Positions 1 to 14,419 are shown, numbered from the stretch's first letter. The stretch: DNA of 64,000 nt from Aphis gossypii (GCF_020184175.1 NC_065530.1:50879260-50943259); one strand, 5' to 3'. Notes: a model not told the origin generated them from the letters alone. A program made the numbers and translations.

Positions 1-2552
1 TATAGAAATATGAGAATACGTAGTTAATAGTTAATATCAGAACATTATTACAATAATAGATATGACTATAGATCTCAGTTATAAACACATTCACACACAC
101 ATAAATACTTGTATTAATGCATTAATGTTGTAGATTCAAGAACACCTTTAATTTATACTTATTGTTAATTTGGTCATTCAATGCATATGTTAGATATATT
201 ATTTCTAAGAATTAATATCTGTAATTATTATTAATCAGTAACTACTTCTATTGATTATAGTTATATTAATTACATATAATATTTATTTTAATTTTTAAAT
301 GTTTGGTTTTATATACTTAAATGTAAATGTAAATTTAGATACGTTATATATAAATTAATATTAAAATATGTATTTCTACAGCTGATGTGTAGGTACTTAC
401 ATTGTTATTGTATAATAATATTTGAATTGTAAGCACCTATCATTACTATTATTATTAAATTGTATGTTTTTACTTTTTTTCTACAGGTATTCGTATTTGC
501 AATGCGATTAAAAACATACTAAAAAAATATTTTAATCATTTTGGGAACGTCTTTTTACGAACAAGAGGAACGTAAAAAAAATCTCCTTACTACAGTCGAG
601 AAAGGATTTATAAATAATAAAAGCCAAGTGTTTTTTAAATACGTGATACCTATGTCACTAAAAAATTGAGAGTAATTCATCATACTTTTTCTACACATAT
701 TAATATAATACAATATGATTACATATATTTTCATTGTTTTATATTTTAAAAAGCAAAAGGCATAGAGAATTATATACCTACTTTTTGTTATAAAACAATT
801 TTTTAATTAGACATTAAAAATTGTTTTGGTATTAAACTTTAACATGGGTGATTTCCACCCACAGGCATATTTATGTCTGTTATATGATTTATACGTCATA
901 CTAAATGTTAATGCATAACATTTTTTATTTTAATTTTAACAACTTGTGTTAAATGTGCGTATCAAACAAATGGATATAATTGAAATTTTTACAAAGTAAA
1001 AGTATAACTTTACTCCATCATAATTAACAATTATTATATGATATGTAGGTATATATAACAAACATTTGTATATTCAGATTTCATCGTATTTTAATACATT
1101 AAAAAAAAATACTACAATGATTTGGTATTCAAAAACAAATGTAAAGACGATACAATTTTCATTCATATTTCCTCGATGTCGATCTTGTGAGATTAAATTG
1201 TATTCACTAAATATTGTTATATTCTAAATGCAACGAGTAAAATCTAAATACAAAGCGTATAATATTTTAACTTATAGATACTTGAAATAATGATTGTGTT
1301 GCTAAAAAAAAGTACACAGCTCACTAAGTTAATACATCGTGAATTATTATAATAACCTTCACTAATTTTTATTGAGCGTCATTTATTTTATTTATTAAAA
1401 TTTATTATTGGAAGTACTAAAAAATTTAAAAAAGGCTATTTAATTTATTATGGTACAAATATTGTTTAGCTAAAATTTTTTGTACAGATTGTATTCATTT
1501 TGTTGATAAGTTTATCATTTTTAAATATTATTTTTAAATTTTTAATAAATAATTTAAATATGAATGCATTGATAACAAGTGAGTAACTAATGATTTGCTG
1601 TACGGTAAAAGCCGAGTGTATCTGGTCATCGAGTGTTAATTGACTGCAATAGGTATAGTGTTACATTTGAATTAAATAACAAATCATTGTATATGAAAAT
1701 CTATTCTAAGTGAAGACGATCTATCAGTCTATATTACTATAAGTATATTATATCATAATATTATATTTATATATATATTTGTCTTGCTATTACAGTGATT
1801 TATTGCAGTATATAGTACAGTATAAATAGATAAAGGTTTAAATGTTTAAAATTAATCTAAATATTTTGAATATGTCATAAAATATGGCAAAACATAAAAA
1901 TATACAGTATAATTTTAAGTTTTAACAAATACTTTTAAATCACAACAAAATAGCTTAAACTGTTATTTTTTTGTTTAAATATACAATTTTATCAACATTT
2001 TAATATCTAATATATTTATTTAAGTTTTTAGTTTCATTCAGAATTACATATTATACAGAAATGTGTAATACATATTTTTCAAGTCATATAGCTATAATCA
2101 ATATTTTATACATTTTTAACTGCAATAAAGTTTAAAAATAATGGGTTATTTTAGCTAAGTATTTTTAATATTTTTCAAATGCGTTAAGAACGAATTATAG
2201 TTATCATCTAAAAAAGTTAACATATTTTGTAAAAGTCAATTCTACTTAATACAAATAAGGATATTTGAAAAATTAGATATTAACTTTTACATACTTAGTT
2301 CAAACAATTAACTTAAAATATTTTATTCAAGAGCCTTAACAATAATATAATAGTCATATTTTTCATAATTTGTTCAAATAAACTTTTAATTGTAAGTCCT
2401 GTGGATTGCACATATATTGTTCACGATATCTTATTCTATACTAATACGTTAGAACTATATTAATTAGTGTTGCACTTCAACTTTCTAATCTCGCGTTTAT
2501 CTTAATGAAAATATTATAATTTAAATTTATAGTTTTGTTTTTTTCTTTATAG
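1..2552. other. AT-rich non-coding DNA
   Basis: No reading frame of note and no recognisable domain on either strand. Strong acceptor-like strings occur on the plus strand at 481-486 (after a T-rich tract), 381 and 594, but the frames that follow close within about 30 codons. Best read as intergenic or intron DNA. Confidence 0.6.
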
Positions 2553-2813
2553 AGGTCGAGTCTATCAAAAACATAATAATGTGCATTTATGACGATAATT
2601 ATGGCAAATAATAAAACGATTTATCCCATAACATGGATCGAATAATACATTATTGTGTAATATAGTGAAAAAATATATAGCAACATATTATTTATAAGTG
2701 TATTTGAAAACTATGTAACGATGAATGATGGTATGAAAATGCAAAAATCTGATAAAAAGGATGTGCACTTTGTCACAAAAAACGAAAGTAGATTTCCACT
2801 AAATAAAACTTAC
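2553..2813 (+). other. candidate start-codon exon, unrecognised
   Basis: A long T-rich tract ends in an acceptor-like TTTATAG at 2546-2552, and a consensus donor TAC|GTAAGT follows at 2813/2814. Between them a frame opens at ATG 2721, with A at -3, and runs 31 codons to the donor in phase 0. The predicted residues are hydrophilic, rich in Lys, Asp and Asn, and include two N-glycosylation sequons (NES, NKT). The frame is also open upstream to 2661, after a stop at 2658. Without splicing it would stop at 2826-2828. Short upstream ATGs lie in the putative leader. I recognise no family. In AT-rich DNA this combination can arise by chance, so the call rests on two good splice sites and a coding-like codon pattern only. 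Confidence 0.2.
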
Positions 2814-3090
2814 GTAAGTTTACTATAGTCTACTTACTTTGAAAATTCTATGTTTACATGAATAAAAGGTAATGACTTATATGATTACTTTCCTGCATAA
2901 GCCGTCCTTGAAAAATAAAACATTGTTGACCCTCATACATTTGGAGTGTTTATTTTCTAATTTTTCTTTTTTCAATTAATTATGAATGATAAATACTTAC
3001 AACAAGATGCGTCTAATTGGATATTTTATATTATACTGCTCTTTATTTGCGTATTAAAGAGTATATATTTACTCAGAATAAGTAATATAA

Positions 3091-3126
<36 letters not shown>
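3091..3126. repeat. compound (AC)n(AT)n microsatellite
   Basis: About ten AC units are followed directly by about eight AT units. It is the cleanest compound dinucleotide repeat in the window. Confidence 0.95.
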
Positions 3127-5480
3127 TATAGCCTTGAGGCTTTAAATCTATCTATAAACGTTTAATAGTTAAATTTCAAACGTATATTTCGAAGAGATTA
3201 AAATAATCAATAAACTGGTTAAAAACAAGTTGTAAGTTGTTTAAATTTATTTAAGTACTATATTATGTAAACCCTTATAGCGCGTTTTACAATATTATAT
3301 TATGATATTATAAGTTTCACATGTTATGATTATTAAGTTGTATTTAATTCTCTTCAAGTAACTACAAAAACCTATCTGGATTAGCATAGAATATATTTTA
3401 GTTTATAATTATTATATACATTAATATTGCATTCATTATTTTACATGCCATTCAAAAACAGTAGAAAAATGTATTTAATAACAATACTAAGTGTACTTCA
3501 TAGATCAATATTTCATTAGTAAATTAATTATTGTATTATAAATTATAATTAGTCATAAAATTACATTACTCATATTTTATTAAAAGTAAATATATATTAA
3601 ATAATTTAAAATAGTATTACTTTAATCTAACATTTATTAATTTAATACAACGTGGAACTTTAAATATGTTTGAAATAAAATTACTATGACTAATTATACA
3701 ACTTTAGATTGAGGAAGCGATGAATCTATTGTTTTACATTTATTTGCATAATTGTTTTTTTGTTATTTTGTATTAATTAACTGATTTCTTATAATCACGT
3801 GTGACGCAAATATTTTGTTTTTTGTAAAGTTATAAAAATATCTTATAAAAATGATGATCTTCCTGGCAATTATTTAATCCACTAAAAGCTCATAATTATT
3901 TTTTGTATGGAACTTTTGAGTCATTCGGGAATCTCTTTAGGCATCGAATTATTCATTTTATATTTTAGAGAATTTACAATATTATTACATTATTCTATTA
4001 TAAAACTCATAACTGGAAAAAAAATATAATATATATAATACAACGCTCTAGATATATTGCTCCCGAAATTTTTATTTGAATTTTTTTTTCATTATGTTTC
4101 ATTATTTACATCAAATGTGTTAGTTTCTTATACACTTCTGATTTTTCTGATTCGGAGACTTTTAGATAAAATTTATAAAACTTATAGTTGAATTTGATTA
4201 GGTTAGATAATATTTAAAAAAATATAAATTGTGTTCCTTTGCCTATTTTTTCTGATAAATTTTAATAGTTTTGTTATTTTTAATTTATTACTCGGTAATT
4301 AAATGCATTGCAAAATTTATATCAATTGTATATTATAATTTGTTTATATTTTTTAAGTTAAAAGTATTGCAAATAAATTGTACTAGGGAAAGTTGATTAA
4401 TATTGAAATAATTTATACTTGATGAAAATAAATCAATAATATTTTAGGTGGAATAAAATTGATTAACATAAATATAAAATCACAATTAAAATAAATAACA
4501 TTTATCAACTTAAAGGTTTTAATATAGATAGAGTATAATACTAACAAAATATTTAATAAAATGTTTAAAAACAATAGATTAGGTATTGTAAAAATTGTGT
4601 GAGTATTAAAATCGGACTCAATTTATTTTTCTTAGTGAATATAATTTGTAGGTATGGACGATATCAATTATTTCTATTTAAATTACAATATATAATATAA
4701 TATGTTTATTATGATAAATTTTAAACCAAATTATAATAATTTTTATATCTTCCTACGATTTATATTTAATGTAAATTGCATTGTAATTTATATTTGTATA
4801 CATTTATAATGCATAATACAACAATACATAACGTAATATACATAAATATATTAATCTATTACATTACTATAAAATATTTATTATCATAAATACCTATGTG
4901 AAGATGAGTTATATATAGTGTAAGTATTATATCTGTATTAATGATAATATTTAGAAATGATTATTCAATTCAAATTTTATGCCATAGATATAATATGTTC
5001 AATTTAATGGTTTTTTTTTTTATTTAATTTTGTTTGTAAATAAATGAATCAATTTTCAGAAAATATAATACTCTGTACGACTTAATATTTTGAAAAATGT
5101 AAAATTTTTCGATGAAAAAAAATTGTGTTAAAATATTAAAACCATTGTTTGTTTGCCTAAAAACGATGTTATTATAACAAAACGTAACTTGGATGATACG
5201 AAATCAAACTATACATATTTTATAGAGTTATATTCGACTTTTTTCTTTTTTGCTCGAGGAATTGTATTATATTTTTAAAATATAAAATAAAGAACAGTTG
5301 CTATTTAAATGTTCGTAAACAACACAATATGAGGAGTACACAAATACACAATACATACCTAATATATGTTCATCGTATACGAGTGTTAATAATAATGTGT
5401 TCGCATAATCTATAGAATCATTTTATATATTACAGAGTAGCATTGTAGTTTTTTTTCATTTTTACTTATACGCCAAAGTT
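3127..5480. other. AT-rich non-coding DNA
   Basis: Dense in A/T with many stops in all frames. I see no gene, domain or large repeat in it. Confidence 0.6.
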
Positions 5481-5497
5481 CTTTATCACACGTTTAA

Positions 5498-5546
5498 TAC
5501 TCACAATATTACGGTATAGTTATAATACCGTATGCGATAGTGAGTA
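5498..5546. repeat. nested stem-loop
   Basis: The inner arms TACGGTAT (5510-5517) and ATACCGTA (5525-5532) pair perfectly around a 7-nt loop. Outer arms TACTCAC (5498-5504) and GTGAGTA (5540-5546) also pair perfectly, separated from the inner stem by a 5/7-nt internal loop. It sits at the left edge of a GC-richer island. It is too short for a canonical microRNA precursor and could be a degenerate inverted-repeat element or structured DNA. Confidence 0.5.
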
Positions 5547-6329
5547 CGTACGGGTGGACATAGATCTGTTGTCTACGCATCAAACAAATACATTTAAAAT
5601 ATAATATTATTGTAAATTTTTGTAGAATATCAACGGACCGCGATCGAATTACGGACCTATACGGTCGACGAATGCAGTTTGTCATATTGATCATATTAAA
5701 AATAACGTTGTAACCATTATCTATACATCGTTTGGTTTGAAAGTTTGGAAAGTTTATTATTATGTTTTAAAATGGTGACGAGAGCTGATGATCCGAATGT
5801 GTAATATAGTTAAAGATCTAAAAATTAATACGGCAATATAACGGCGTTACTACACTTGACGATAAAAATATCATTCGTATTTCGTATAAATTCGGAGATT
5901 AAATTATTAATTATTTATAATCGTTTATAAAACGGTTTGTTTATTTGGAAACGAACGGACATGTTAATGTAAAATTGTTGAAATCCGGAGATTGAATTTA
6001 CAATTATTTTGAAAATTTTTAAGTGAAGTCGGGGAGGGGGGGCAACTTAGTACACATAAAAATGTCATTGGCTAGTGCTTGGAAGTTATAGGTTAAAAAT
6101 GCAAAATGTGTGTGATATAAATATATAATAATAATTGTATGCACATGAAAAAAATGTTTAATATATAAAAAAATTAAAATTATTTGGCTAATTCATAAAA
6201 ATATGGGATATGCTGAATAAACATTGTTGAATATGTATATCAAAATATTATATATATATAAGAATTATTTTTAAAATATTTATGACTATATACATATTTC
6301 TATAAAATTAAAAATTGTGTGTTCAAACA

Positions 6330-6395
6330 TTTTGGCCCACTAAGAACTTTTGATATTTTATGTGGCCTTTGAATGAAAAAGTTTAGTGACCTCCG
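6330..6395 (+). mobile_element. possible hAT-like terminal remnant
   Basis: The segment reads TTTTGGCCCAC...TATGTGGCC...GAAAAAGTTTAGTGACCTCCG. This resembles the end of old hAT elements, where a 'tgtggccc' motif is followed by 'aaagtttgg(t)gacccc'. The resemblance is from memory and diverged. A G-rich string at 6031-6050 is at most weakly complementary to the end, so a roughly 360-bp non-autonomous element is only a guess. No target duplication was found. Confidence 0.25.
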
Positions 6396-6516
6396 ATTTA
6401 AAACATCGAAGGAAAAGCTTGAGGCAAAAAATAGAGTTAGTAGGTTATAATGAAGATTATTTATATTTTTTTAAACAATATTTCCATTGTTGTTAAACGA
6501 CTGATAAGTTAAAATA

Positions 6517-6699
6517 TCATGTGAAAACCCGGAAATACCACTGTCGAGTAAGAATTAATAGACTTTCCACGACCATTCGGCGTAGTAACACTTCTAAAAA
6601 TTTATTTGAGACATGTCGTTCGTTTCTCGACCGCAAGCTTCGGCGGGGATTGACAAGATCATAATAATCTATGGAACTACGACTGACTGCTGGAACCAA
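6517..6699 (-). other. open frame with coding-like composition, unrecognised
   Basis: This is a 60-codon minus-strand frame in moderately GC-rich sequence. Its middle is Arg-rich with balanced residues (NPRRSLRSRNERHVSNKF), and an adjacent frame is also open over the 3' half. The Arg-rich end vaguely recalls the tail of non-LTR reverse transcriptases, but no catalytic motif is present and I do not claim the family. It could be a decayed transposon fragment or chance. Confidence 0.15.
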
Positions 6700-7080
6700 A
6701 ACCTATGATGAAATATTGTGCTATTATCTGGATGATGGGTTCAAAACAATTGACATCTGGATAATTGTAAATTTGTACATTTTCTGAGTATATTCAAAAA
6801 AATAATATTAAAACGCTATTGCCGGTTATCGAACAATAATGATTTTTGAGGTATTATCTGTTATTATAGACACAACATAAAAAGCGCAAAAGTGGCGTTC
6901 GGGAACTTAGATAATGAAACATTTGCAAATAAATTTATTTGACTGAATAACTTACCGAAATAATAGATTATCTTGAATTCGCCAACTATCGAGATAGCAA
7001 CATTATATTATACAATGACTTACGAATATCGGCAAAGACGGGTTCAAAGAAAACTTACGATTAACGATTTACTATAGATA

Positions 7081-10000
7081 AGTACCTGGTTATAATCATT
7101 ATTGTATATAATTTGTAGGGTTTAATAGTTGTTTTAAATTTTAATAATGGCACGCAAATCATTCATATTTATTTTTATCATTTTAAAATAACACGAATGT
7201 ACAATACATGTTTAATATATTATACGTAATAAAACCTAATGTTAACATCTGTACGGTAATCATCATACTAAGTAATTGTGGAAATCAGTCATAACTAATA
7301 ACTTATTGAATTAAAATGTTAATAAAGAATTTAATGTTGCTTTCAGTTTTTTTATTTTTATGTAAGTGTGTATGACTAGCACTTTCACAAAAGATAATTA
7401 TACAAGACAAAAAACATTATTTATATTCAGCTATATAAGCTAAACCATTATTTGAAGTTCAACATAAAATATTTTTCACTGAATTTAAAAACCATAAAAT
7501 GATAATCAGATTTATTTATTAAGTTCATTTATACAATACACAATATTTCAATTTATATTTACATTTATAAATTGATAACTATTCTCTGTAAGCATAGATG
7601 AAATCCCCTTTTCTCTTTTTTTTAAATAAATCCATCATGCGTGTTTTTATCTAAAAATACTTAACAAATTAGCTACTTTTTATAATCGAAAGCCATTATT
7701 ATTTGTAACTATAATATTACATTTGTAAACAATTATAAAAGATAAACAAAAAACACTTTTTTAAACTTAAAATTAGATTTATAGATGAATTGAAAAAATA
7801 TAGGTTTAATTTGAAAAATTCAACTGGAAAGATTTTTTGCATTTAAATTAACTAAAGTTCCATTATTCAAACACAAATTATAATAAACAAATTTGAATTG
7901 TGTCATCCAGAAAACATGCTTTCATCAACAGAATTTTGAGCAAAAAAATAAAATAACTATCGTGGTGTTTAAGTACTTAAAGTGTAATGAACTAGGTATT
8001 TTATAACGCCATATAACTTTTAATAAAAACAATTTATATTTGTTTGCTGAGATTTGAGATAATATTATAACTTATAAGCATGTAAATATGTAAATAGTTT
8101 TAAAATGAGGTTAACATTTTTTTTGTGATTCAGGAAGTTTTTCATATATTTATTATTAAATATTTGTATATTATATCCCAATTCCCTGGAAATCACACTT
8201 TGATGATAACTACCACAATATAGTTTGATATAGCTATATATTATCACTGATATATATATATTATTAATATAGCTATCCATGTTTATTATATAGTATTCTG
8301 AAATGATATTGATATATTTATATTCTATGGCGATCTCAGATTTGCTTTTATAAAATAAACAATTAATAACTTTAATGTATTTGGAAATATATTTTATTAT
8401 GGTTAATAAAGGATTTTAATGTTTACAATATTTAAAGTGTTGAATTATAATAATATCATAATAATTAAATCCATAACTGATTATAATATGAACACACATG
8501 ACTATATGAGTTATGGCATTAAAAATAATAATATTCATCATAAAGTGTTCAATAATGTATCTTTGAGATACTATGCACTAAAATAAATACATTAATATAT
8601 GTATATAATATTATGTAGGTATTAATATTATATTATGATACATATGCATAAAGTATTTTTAAGATTATATCTAGAAGAACATAATATGTCAATGTTTTAT
8701 TAGTTTTGATTTTATAATAGTTTTAGATTTGATTGGTCAACCATTGTAGATACTTATGTATATAAATATGATGTTTTATTTCTTTTTTGAACCAAGACAA
8801 TACATTTAAATACTTTAATTCTATTAGGTACTTTTTGAATCTTAATTAAATTGTATGTACTTAATTAAACCCCAATCATGAATATTATATGATTTACATA
8901 ATCGACTATAGTATCGAAGGTAATTAAAAATAATTAATTAGTTAATGAATTACTAATTATGAAAGTAACTGTTGTAATTATTTTAATGTATTGACTATTA
9001 TGTTAAAAGTAAATATTCTATGAACAATTTATGAACAATTTCTCCTCTTATAGAAATATATTTGTGTCATTTATATTGATTTGCAGTGTTGAAAATTGTG
9101 TCACAAAAAATGTAATAAATTGTGTTTGTAACCAAAGTACGAATCATCATTTTTGTAAATTGGGTGACAAGCTCAATAATATAATGTAAAACAAAGAAAA
9201 AAATTACGGTGAAAAATGGTAGAGAGCACGTGTTCAATATTTGCATATAATATAAATGATAATACAATGATTTATTTCGAATTTATAATGCACAATAATA
9301 TACTGATGTGCACGAGCCATTGGTGGTGTATCTTACTTGTGCATAAAAACGTATATTCCGATTATTAATCTTTTATCTGCGAATTCTTTAATGCATAATA
9401 TACCATTATAATACGTATTATAATAATATAACCAAGCGGGAATATTATTAGAAACGGTCTTGATTTCATTAGATAGTAGAAAGCTGTCCGCATGAAATTG
9501 GAAACAGTATTACTTTATGTCTTTATGAAGTAATATAATTATACGCTGAAGTACCGAACAATATAAATTTACTGAAGTATAATAATGAGATGAATATTCT
9601 ATTCTCTCTCATATCTTTGCTGAAACCTAATAAAAATGGGCTTCAAATAGTGTTCAAGATAATAATAATAATATGTATCTTAATACATATAATATAATAT
9701 TTTATTATTTTAAGAACTCCGTTGATAAATTCCAATGTTTTTGAAAGATTACGACGTCTACGTTCCGCGACAATAAAAATATTGTAGTTACATTTAATAT
9801 AATAAGTGTAACTATTTAATAGGTTAAATAACACTGAACTAGCATAATATTATTATACAAATATAGTGCACCGATGTTAGTGGAATATGAATAGTCATAG
9901 TTGGTGAGAAGTTATTTGGAACTTGCTCGTTGTTTTCTCCTGTTAAAACCATATGTGTTCCTCATAAACTTGACAAAATAATGTATCACTTTTAGTAGTA

Positions 10001-10840
10001 AATGTTGTGAAATGTTTATTAAACAATTATATTTATTGAGCTAACTAAGTTTTAAAACTAGTATGTAATTTTGGCGTATTAAAATAATATTGGCTTAGGT
10101 AAACTAACATTGTGTACTTACATTACGTGGGATGTCTAAAACTTGGTAGATAATGTTTTAAAATAACAAAATTTAAACCTACATTTTCTACGTATTCTAA
10201 AACAGTTGAAATTATAATTTTATCAAGTGATATTACATCATCATTTATCGCAAAATTAGTTTAATTACATCGAAATACCTATTTTATTTATTATTAGCGG
10301 AACCATAAATTCTTCACTCTTATAGATATTAAAGTGGATACGGCTTATTATAAGGTGATGATAAATTTCTAATGAAGACCTAAGCATAACTTAAAATAGC
10401 AATTTACATTTCAGAAAACATATTGTTAAGTGTGTGGAAAAACATATTTATAACTATTGGATTTTATTAAATAGCACTCATCAAATTTGAAGATTTATTT
10501 AAGATCCTGTATGTACATTAGTTAGGTCTATCTTAAAATATACAAATCACCTAGAAGCTATTTGAAGTCCACATTTTAAAATCGATATAAATTGTATTGA
10601 AAATGTTTGAAATCGATGTCTTACATTTAAAAATTATAGATAAAAAATTAATAATTAATTTTAAATTCTTAGTCTTCAAATTCAGTTTGATTATTGATAA
10701 CTGCGATTATATTATATAAATTGCTGCAACTTCTAGCTTCTAAACGTAAACAACTGATGTACCTTTTATTTTAAAATTAATTAATGGTAAAATTGATACT
10801 CTCAATTTACTAACTTACATTATTCCTTTTAATATTTGTG
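7081..10840. other. AT-rich non-coding DNA
   Basis: Almost entirely A/T with frequent stops. It includes a perfect 20-bp AT palindrome at 9405-9424 centred on TACGTA, and a cysteine-bearing exon-like frame at 9088-9189. I see nothing else. Confidence 0.6.
9087..9189 (+). other. weak terminal-exon candidate
   Basis: An acceptor-like TTGATTTGCAG ends at 9086. The sequence after it stays open for 33 codons, from GTT at 9088 to TAA at 9187-9189. The frame holds four cysteines in a CVTK...CVC...FC pattern. There is no nearby AATAAA and no recognised family, so it could easily be chance. Confidence 0.1.
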
Positions 10841-11060
10841 ATTACTATATTTAATACCCCTCCTTGTTTTATATATCAAACACATAACTCAGACTTTTTG
10901 AAAAACTATCCTATTACTATGGATCTACGCTATAAACTCTCAAAATTGAGGATTTTCACTTTTTTACTATGGGGGAAATTTTAAACTTTCATTTAAATAA
11001 TGATACGTATTGTCAAGTATCCAAAACTTTTTTTAACTTATAAATTTTTTTTCATCGGTT
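10841..11060 (+). repeat. probable dispersed-repeat fragment
   Basis: The segment begins 'acccctccttg' and contains 'cacataactcagactttttgaaaaac', 'ggatctacgctata', a 'tatggggga' run and 'atgatacgtattgtcaagtatcc'. The mix of mildly GC-rich words in a sea of A/T, and its loose similarity to the 'ataactcaaaaactgatca' stretch near 53090, suggest an old interspersed repeat. Family unknown. Confidence 0.3.
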
Positions 11061-14000
11061 TTTGTTAAAGGCCACAATTCATATAGCATTCTATAATGTA
11101 ATTGTTTAATTAAGCACTTTATATCTACATTATTGTTGTTGATTTTTTAATAGGATTTTAGATTAGAAAAATGATTTTAGAATTTATAAAAACATTTATT
11201 TGTTGCACTTATTCTGCTTCTTGGTACTATATTGTTCACTACTGGTTATAAATATATTAATAAATTCTTAAAAAGTTTCCTTTCTCTTAAATCTCATCTG
11301 TCTTATTGCTAATTCCATTTGATTGTGAACCTTACGTGACAATATTACGTACTTTAATTTACGTTTGTTGTTATTAAGCTTATATTTTTAATTTATACGT
11401 AAAAGACCACTTGAATGGGGAAAGAGTATAGTGGTTCACTCTGTATAATATCTACACTGACATTTTCTATTCATTGTACACTAAATTATTGATATCATAT
11501 AACAGTGGATTAGCTATATTTACTATTTACTAGGTCCATGGAAATATCATATCAGAGAACTATAATATAATATTTATAACTATTTATAATAAATCATTGT
11601 ATAAAATACTAAAACAGCGATCATGGGCTAACGTTAATTAAGTTAAGGTGTAAAAAATGCATAGTTGCTTCCGTAATTTCATTAAAATGATTAAGTATAT
11701 ATGTAAATGATTTACAAATATAATACACACTATATATATTATACAAGTGATAGATAAAAAGACTTATTTGCTGAAAGTTTTATGATGTTTTTGTGCTGAA
11801 ATCTAATGCGTTAAAAACCTGCCAAATTATGTGATATATAATATTTTATGAAAACTTTGTATGTTGAATCTATAAATGAAATATGTGAATGAGGTATAAA
11901 GAGAACTTTAAATTAGAGTATATTTAAAAACATTAAAGATTCAGGGTGTGTGGCAGAAGAAATAGTTTTTATAACAGTATATTCATCATAGATTTGTATC
12001 TAACTCTCTATTTATAAATATAATTTAATATAATGTATACAAAAAAAAATATATATATTATATTAAAATTAGATAGCCTTTTTCAAAAATATTGTTTGTA
12101 TTGTATTCCTTATTATGGAAACTTACAATAAAAATTACTTATTGAAGTTTCTAATAGTTCTTTAATTAAATTTTATAAATATTATAATTTTTTATAAAAT
12201 ATTCTATAAATTGGCAGATTTAGTACGATAGATTAAAGAATAGTTAAAACTAAATATATACTTTTTATATATGTGTGTCATATGTCTTATAATAAATTCT
12301 TATAATGATTGTATTTTGAACTTAATCGTTTTTATCTGCAGGTGTAAAAGGTTACATCTAGTAATAAGAATCAAACTTCATACCTGTATGATGTTAACCG
12401 TAATTAATAATGACATGAAAAAATAAATTGATCTGTTGATAAATAATCATGATAACTGATAATTATAACCATATTACTATATAAATTTAAAGTTATTATA
12501 TTATTGACTGTCAAAAAAAATATATATATAATATAAATGTAATTTAAATCAATCAATTATCTAATTTTTGATTTATTAATTTATTATTAATTTTTTTTAG
12601 TTCATAGGTACATTGATATTTTATTATATACAGCCAGTTATATTTGGTAGACAGCCTTTTAACCTCCGTAGACTAAAAATAAATTATAACAGTTTAAACA
12701 TGGCGCCACATTAAAATTAAATCGTGAAATATGACCATCAATTATTTATAGTTTCAAAAAATATATTTAATTTTGATAAGCTAATATAACTATTAATTTG
12801 TAATATTTTAACAGCGTACTTACCTATATAAAAAGCAGACAGTATTTTAAAAAAAAAATGATTCAGGATTGTAACCAATAACGTTCGTGTAAATAATAGT
12901 TACTCATATTAATACAATACACTGTATTATCAAGATAATATTATATAGTATTGAATAATCGAGAATTATATTCGTTCGAATTTATTTGTGGGTAATCAAC
13001 TGTCCCGTGATTAGTAAAAATATTTTAAATAATAATTCCTCTGTTTTAATAAAATAACACATAAATACACACACTCATACATTTATATAGGTTACATAAG
13101 GTTTAAGGTATACTATAATATACGACTATATTATTATAATTGCCCACTTACCATAATATGTACAATATACTGTTTTTTCCTCAAATATTAATACTCATAT
13201 TGTATAATTTGTTTGAATAATTATTAATAACTGAAATAAATAATTCAACTTTTTAGATTTAGAAATTGATTTTATTCTAGATTTTATTTTGATAACATTT
13301 TTTACTTTTTTGTTTAGTTATACCTAAAAATACATAAACTACAATAATAAGAATTGTAAATCTCCTGTACAATGAAAACTTTTCGAAGTTATATCTTATT
13401 AATATAAATTGAGAAAAAGGGAGAAAATTGGTAACCACTCTGCTGAACAGTAGGTTTTGAGTGTACTTTGTCATTGAAGAGTAAGTCACAGTAATCTGTG
13501 TACTCAATTTGAATTCTATAATAAAATATTGCATACACAAAGCTATTATTACTAAGTTTATTTTACGATATCTTTACATTGCCAGTAACGTAATTTACTT
13601 TACTATCGTTTATCAGTAATACAGTAATAAAGTTATTTTGAAAAGTATTGTAAATTTCTTACTTATCTCTCTCTAAAATAATAATTAGATTCAAATTTTT
13701 TTTATAAAAAAACCACTTCCAATATTTAAAATCAAAGAATATTTTCAACTATGTACAAAAGTCACCAGAAACAGAAAAAAAAAACATATCATTGTAAAAT
13801 TAACACATTTACTACTCGCTCATAATTTAAAATATTATCGACAAGAATAATCATTTCTATGAGACATCCCACCGTAGTCGTATAAATATATATATATATA
13901 AACTCGTGATGTTATTTCGATATAGATTTCCTGTAGCGAAAGTTGGTTTTCCAAAGCTGACTAACTATGTATGCATATAATGAATAATATTTCAACATAT

Positions 14001-14419
14001 TATGTGTTTGGAGTTATAATTATATTACCAGAACAGCGTATACATATGTATAAATACAAATCATCGATCAAAAATTTAGTATCATCAATCGTCAAAATAT
14101 GCGCAAATAAGCTCTGTATTTTTATTTTGTGTAGAGGGAGAATATTAGGAGAGCTATGTTATTTTTATAAAATCTAACACATATCTCTAAAAAAATATCA
14201 TGCTGATGTATCTTTAATATTTTTATATTGATATAATAAAAATTAAAAACTCATGTAGAATTTTGAATTAAATTTTCAAGTTATTGATCCAGTGGATATT
14301 TTTTTTATCAAAGTGTATATAAAATAAACAAAAAACCTAAAGTTTTAATTAAATTAAATACTTTAAAAAGATTCAAACAATTTTAAAATGTATAACACGT
14401 ATAGAAAACATGAATACAA
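11061..14419. other. AT-rich non-coding DNA
   Basis: No gene recognised. The 87-codon minus-strand frame at 13277-13540 and the 68-codon plus-strand frame at 13971-14177 are A/T-biased in composition and show no domain. A short (TA)n lies near 13886-13900. Confidence 0.55.

Larger units (their letters stand above)
5480..7080. other. GC-richer island, no proven gene
   Basis: This stretch has more CpG and mixed sequence than its flanks. It contains the stem-loop at 5498, a G-run (GGGGAGGGGGGG) at 6031-6042, a possible hAT-like terminal remnant at 6330-6395 and a 60-codon minus-strand frame at 6517-6699. No recognised domain is present. Confidence 0.4.
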
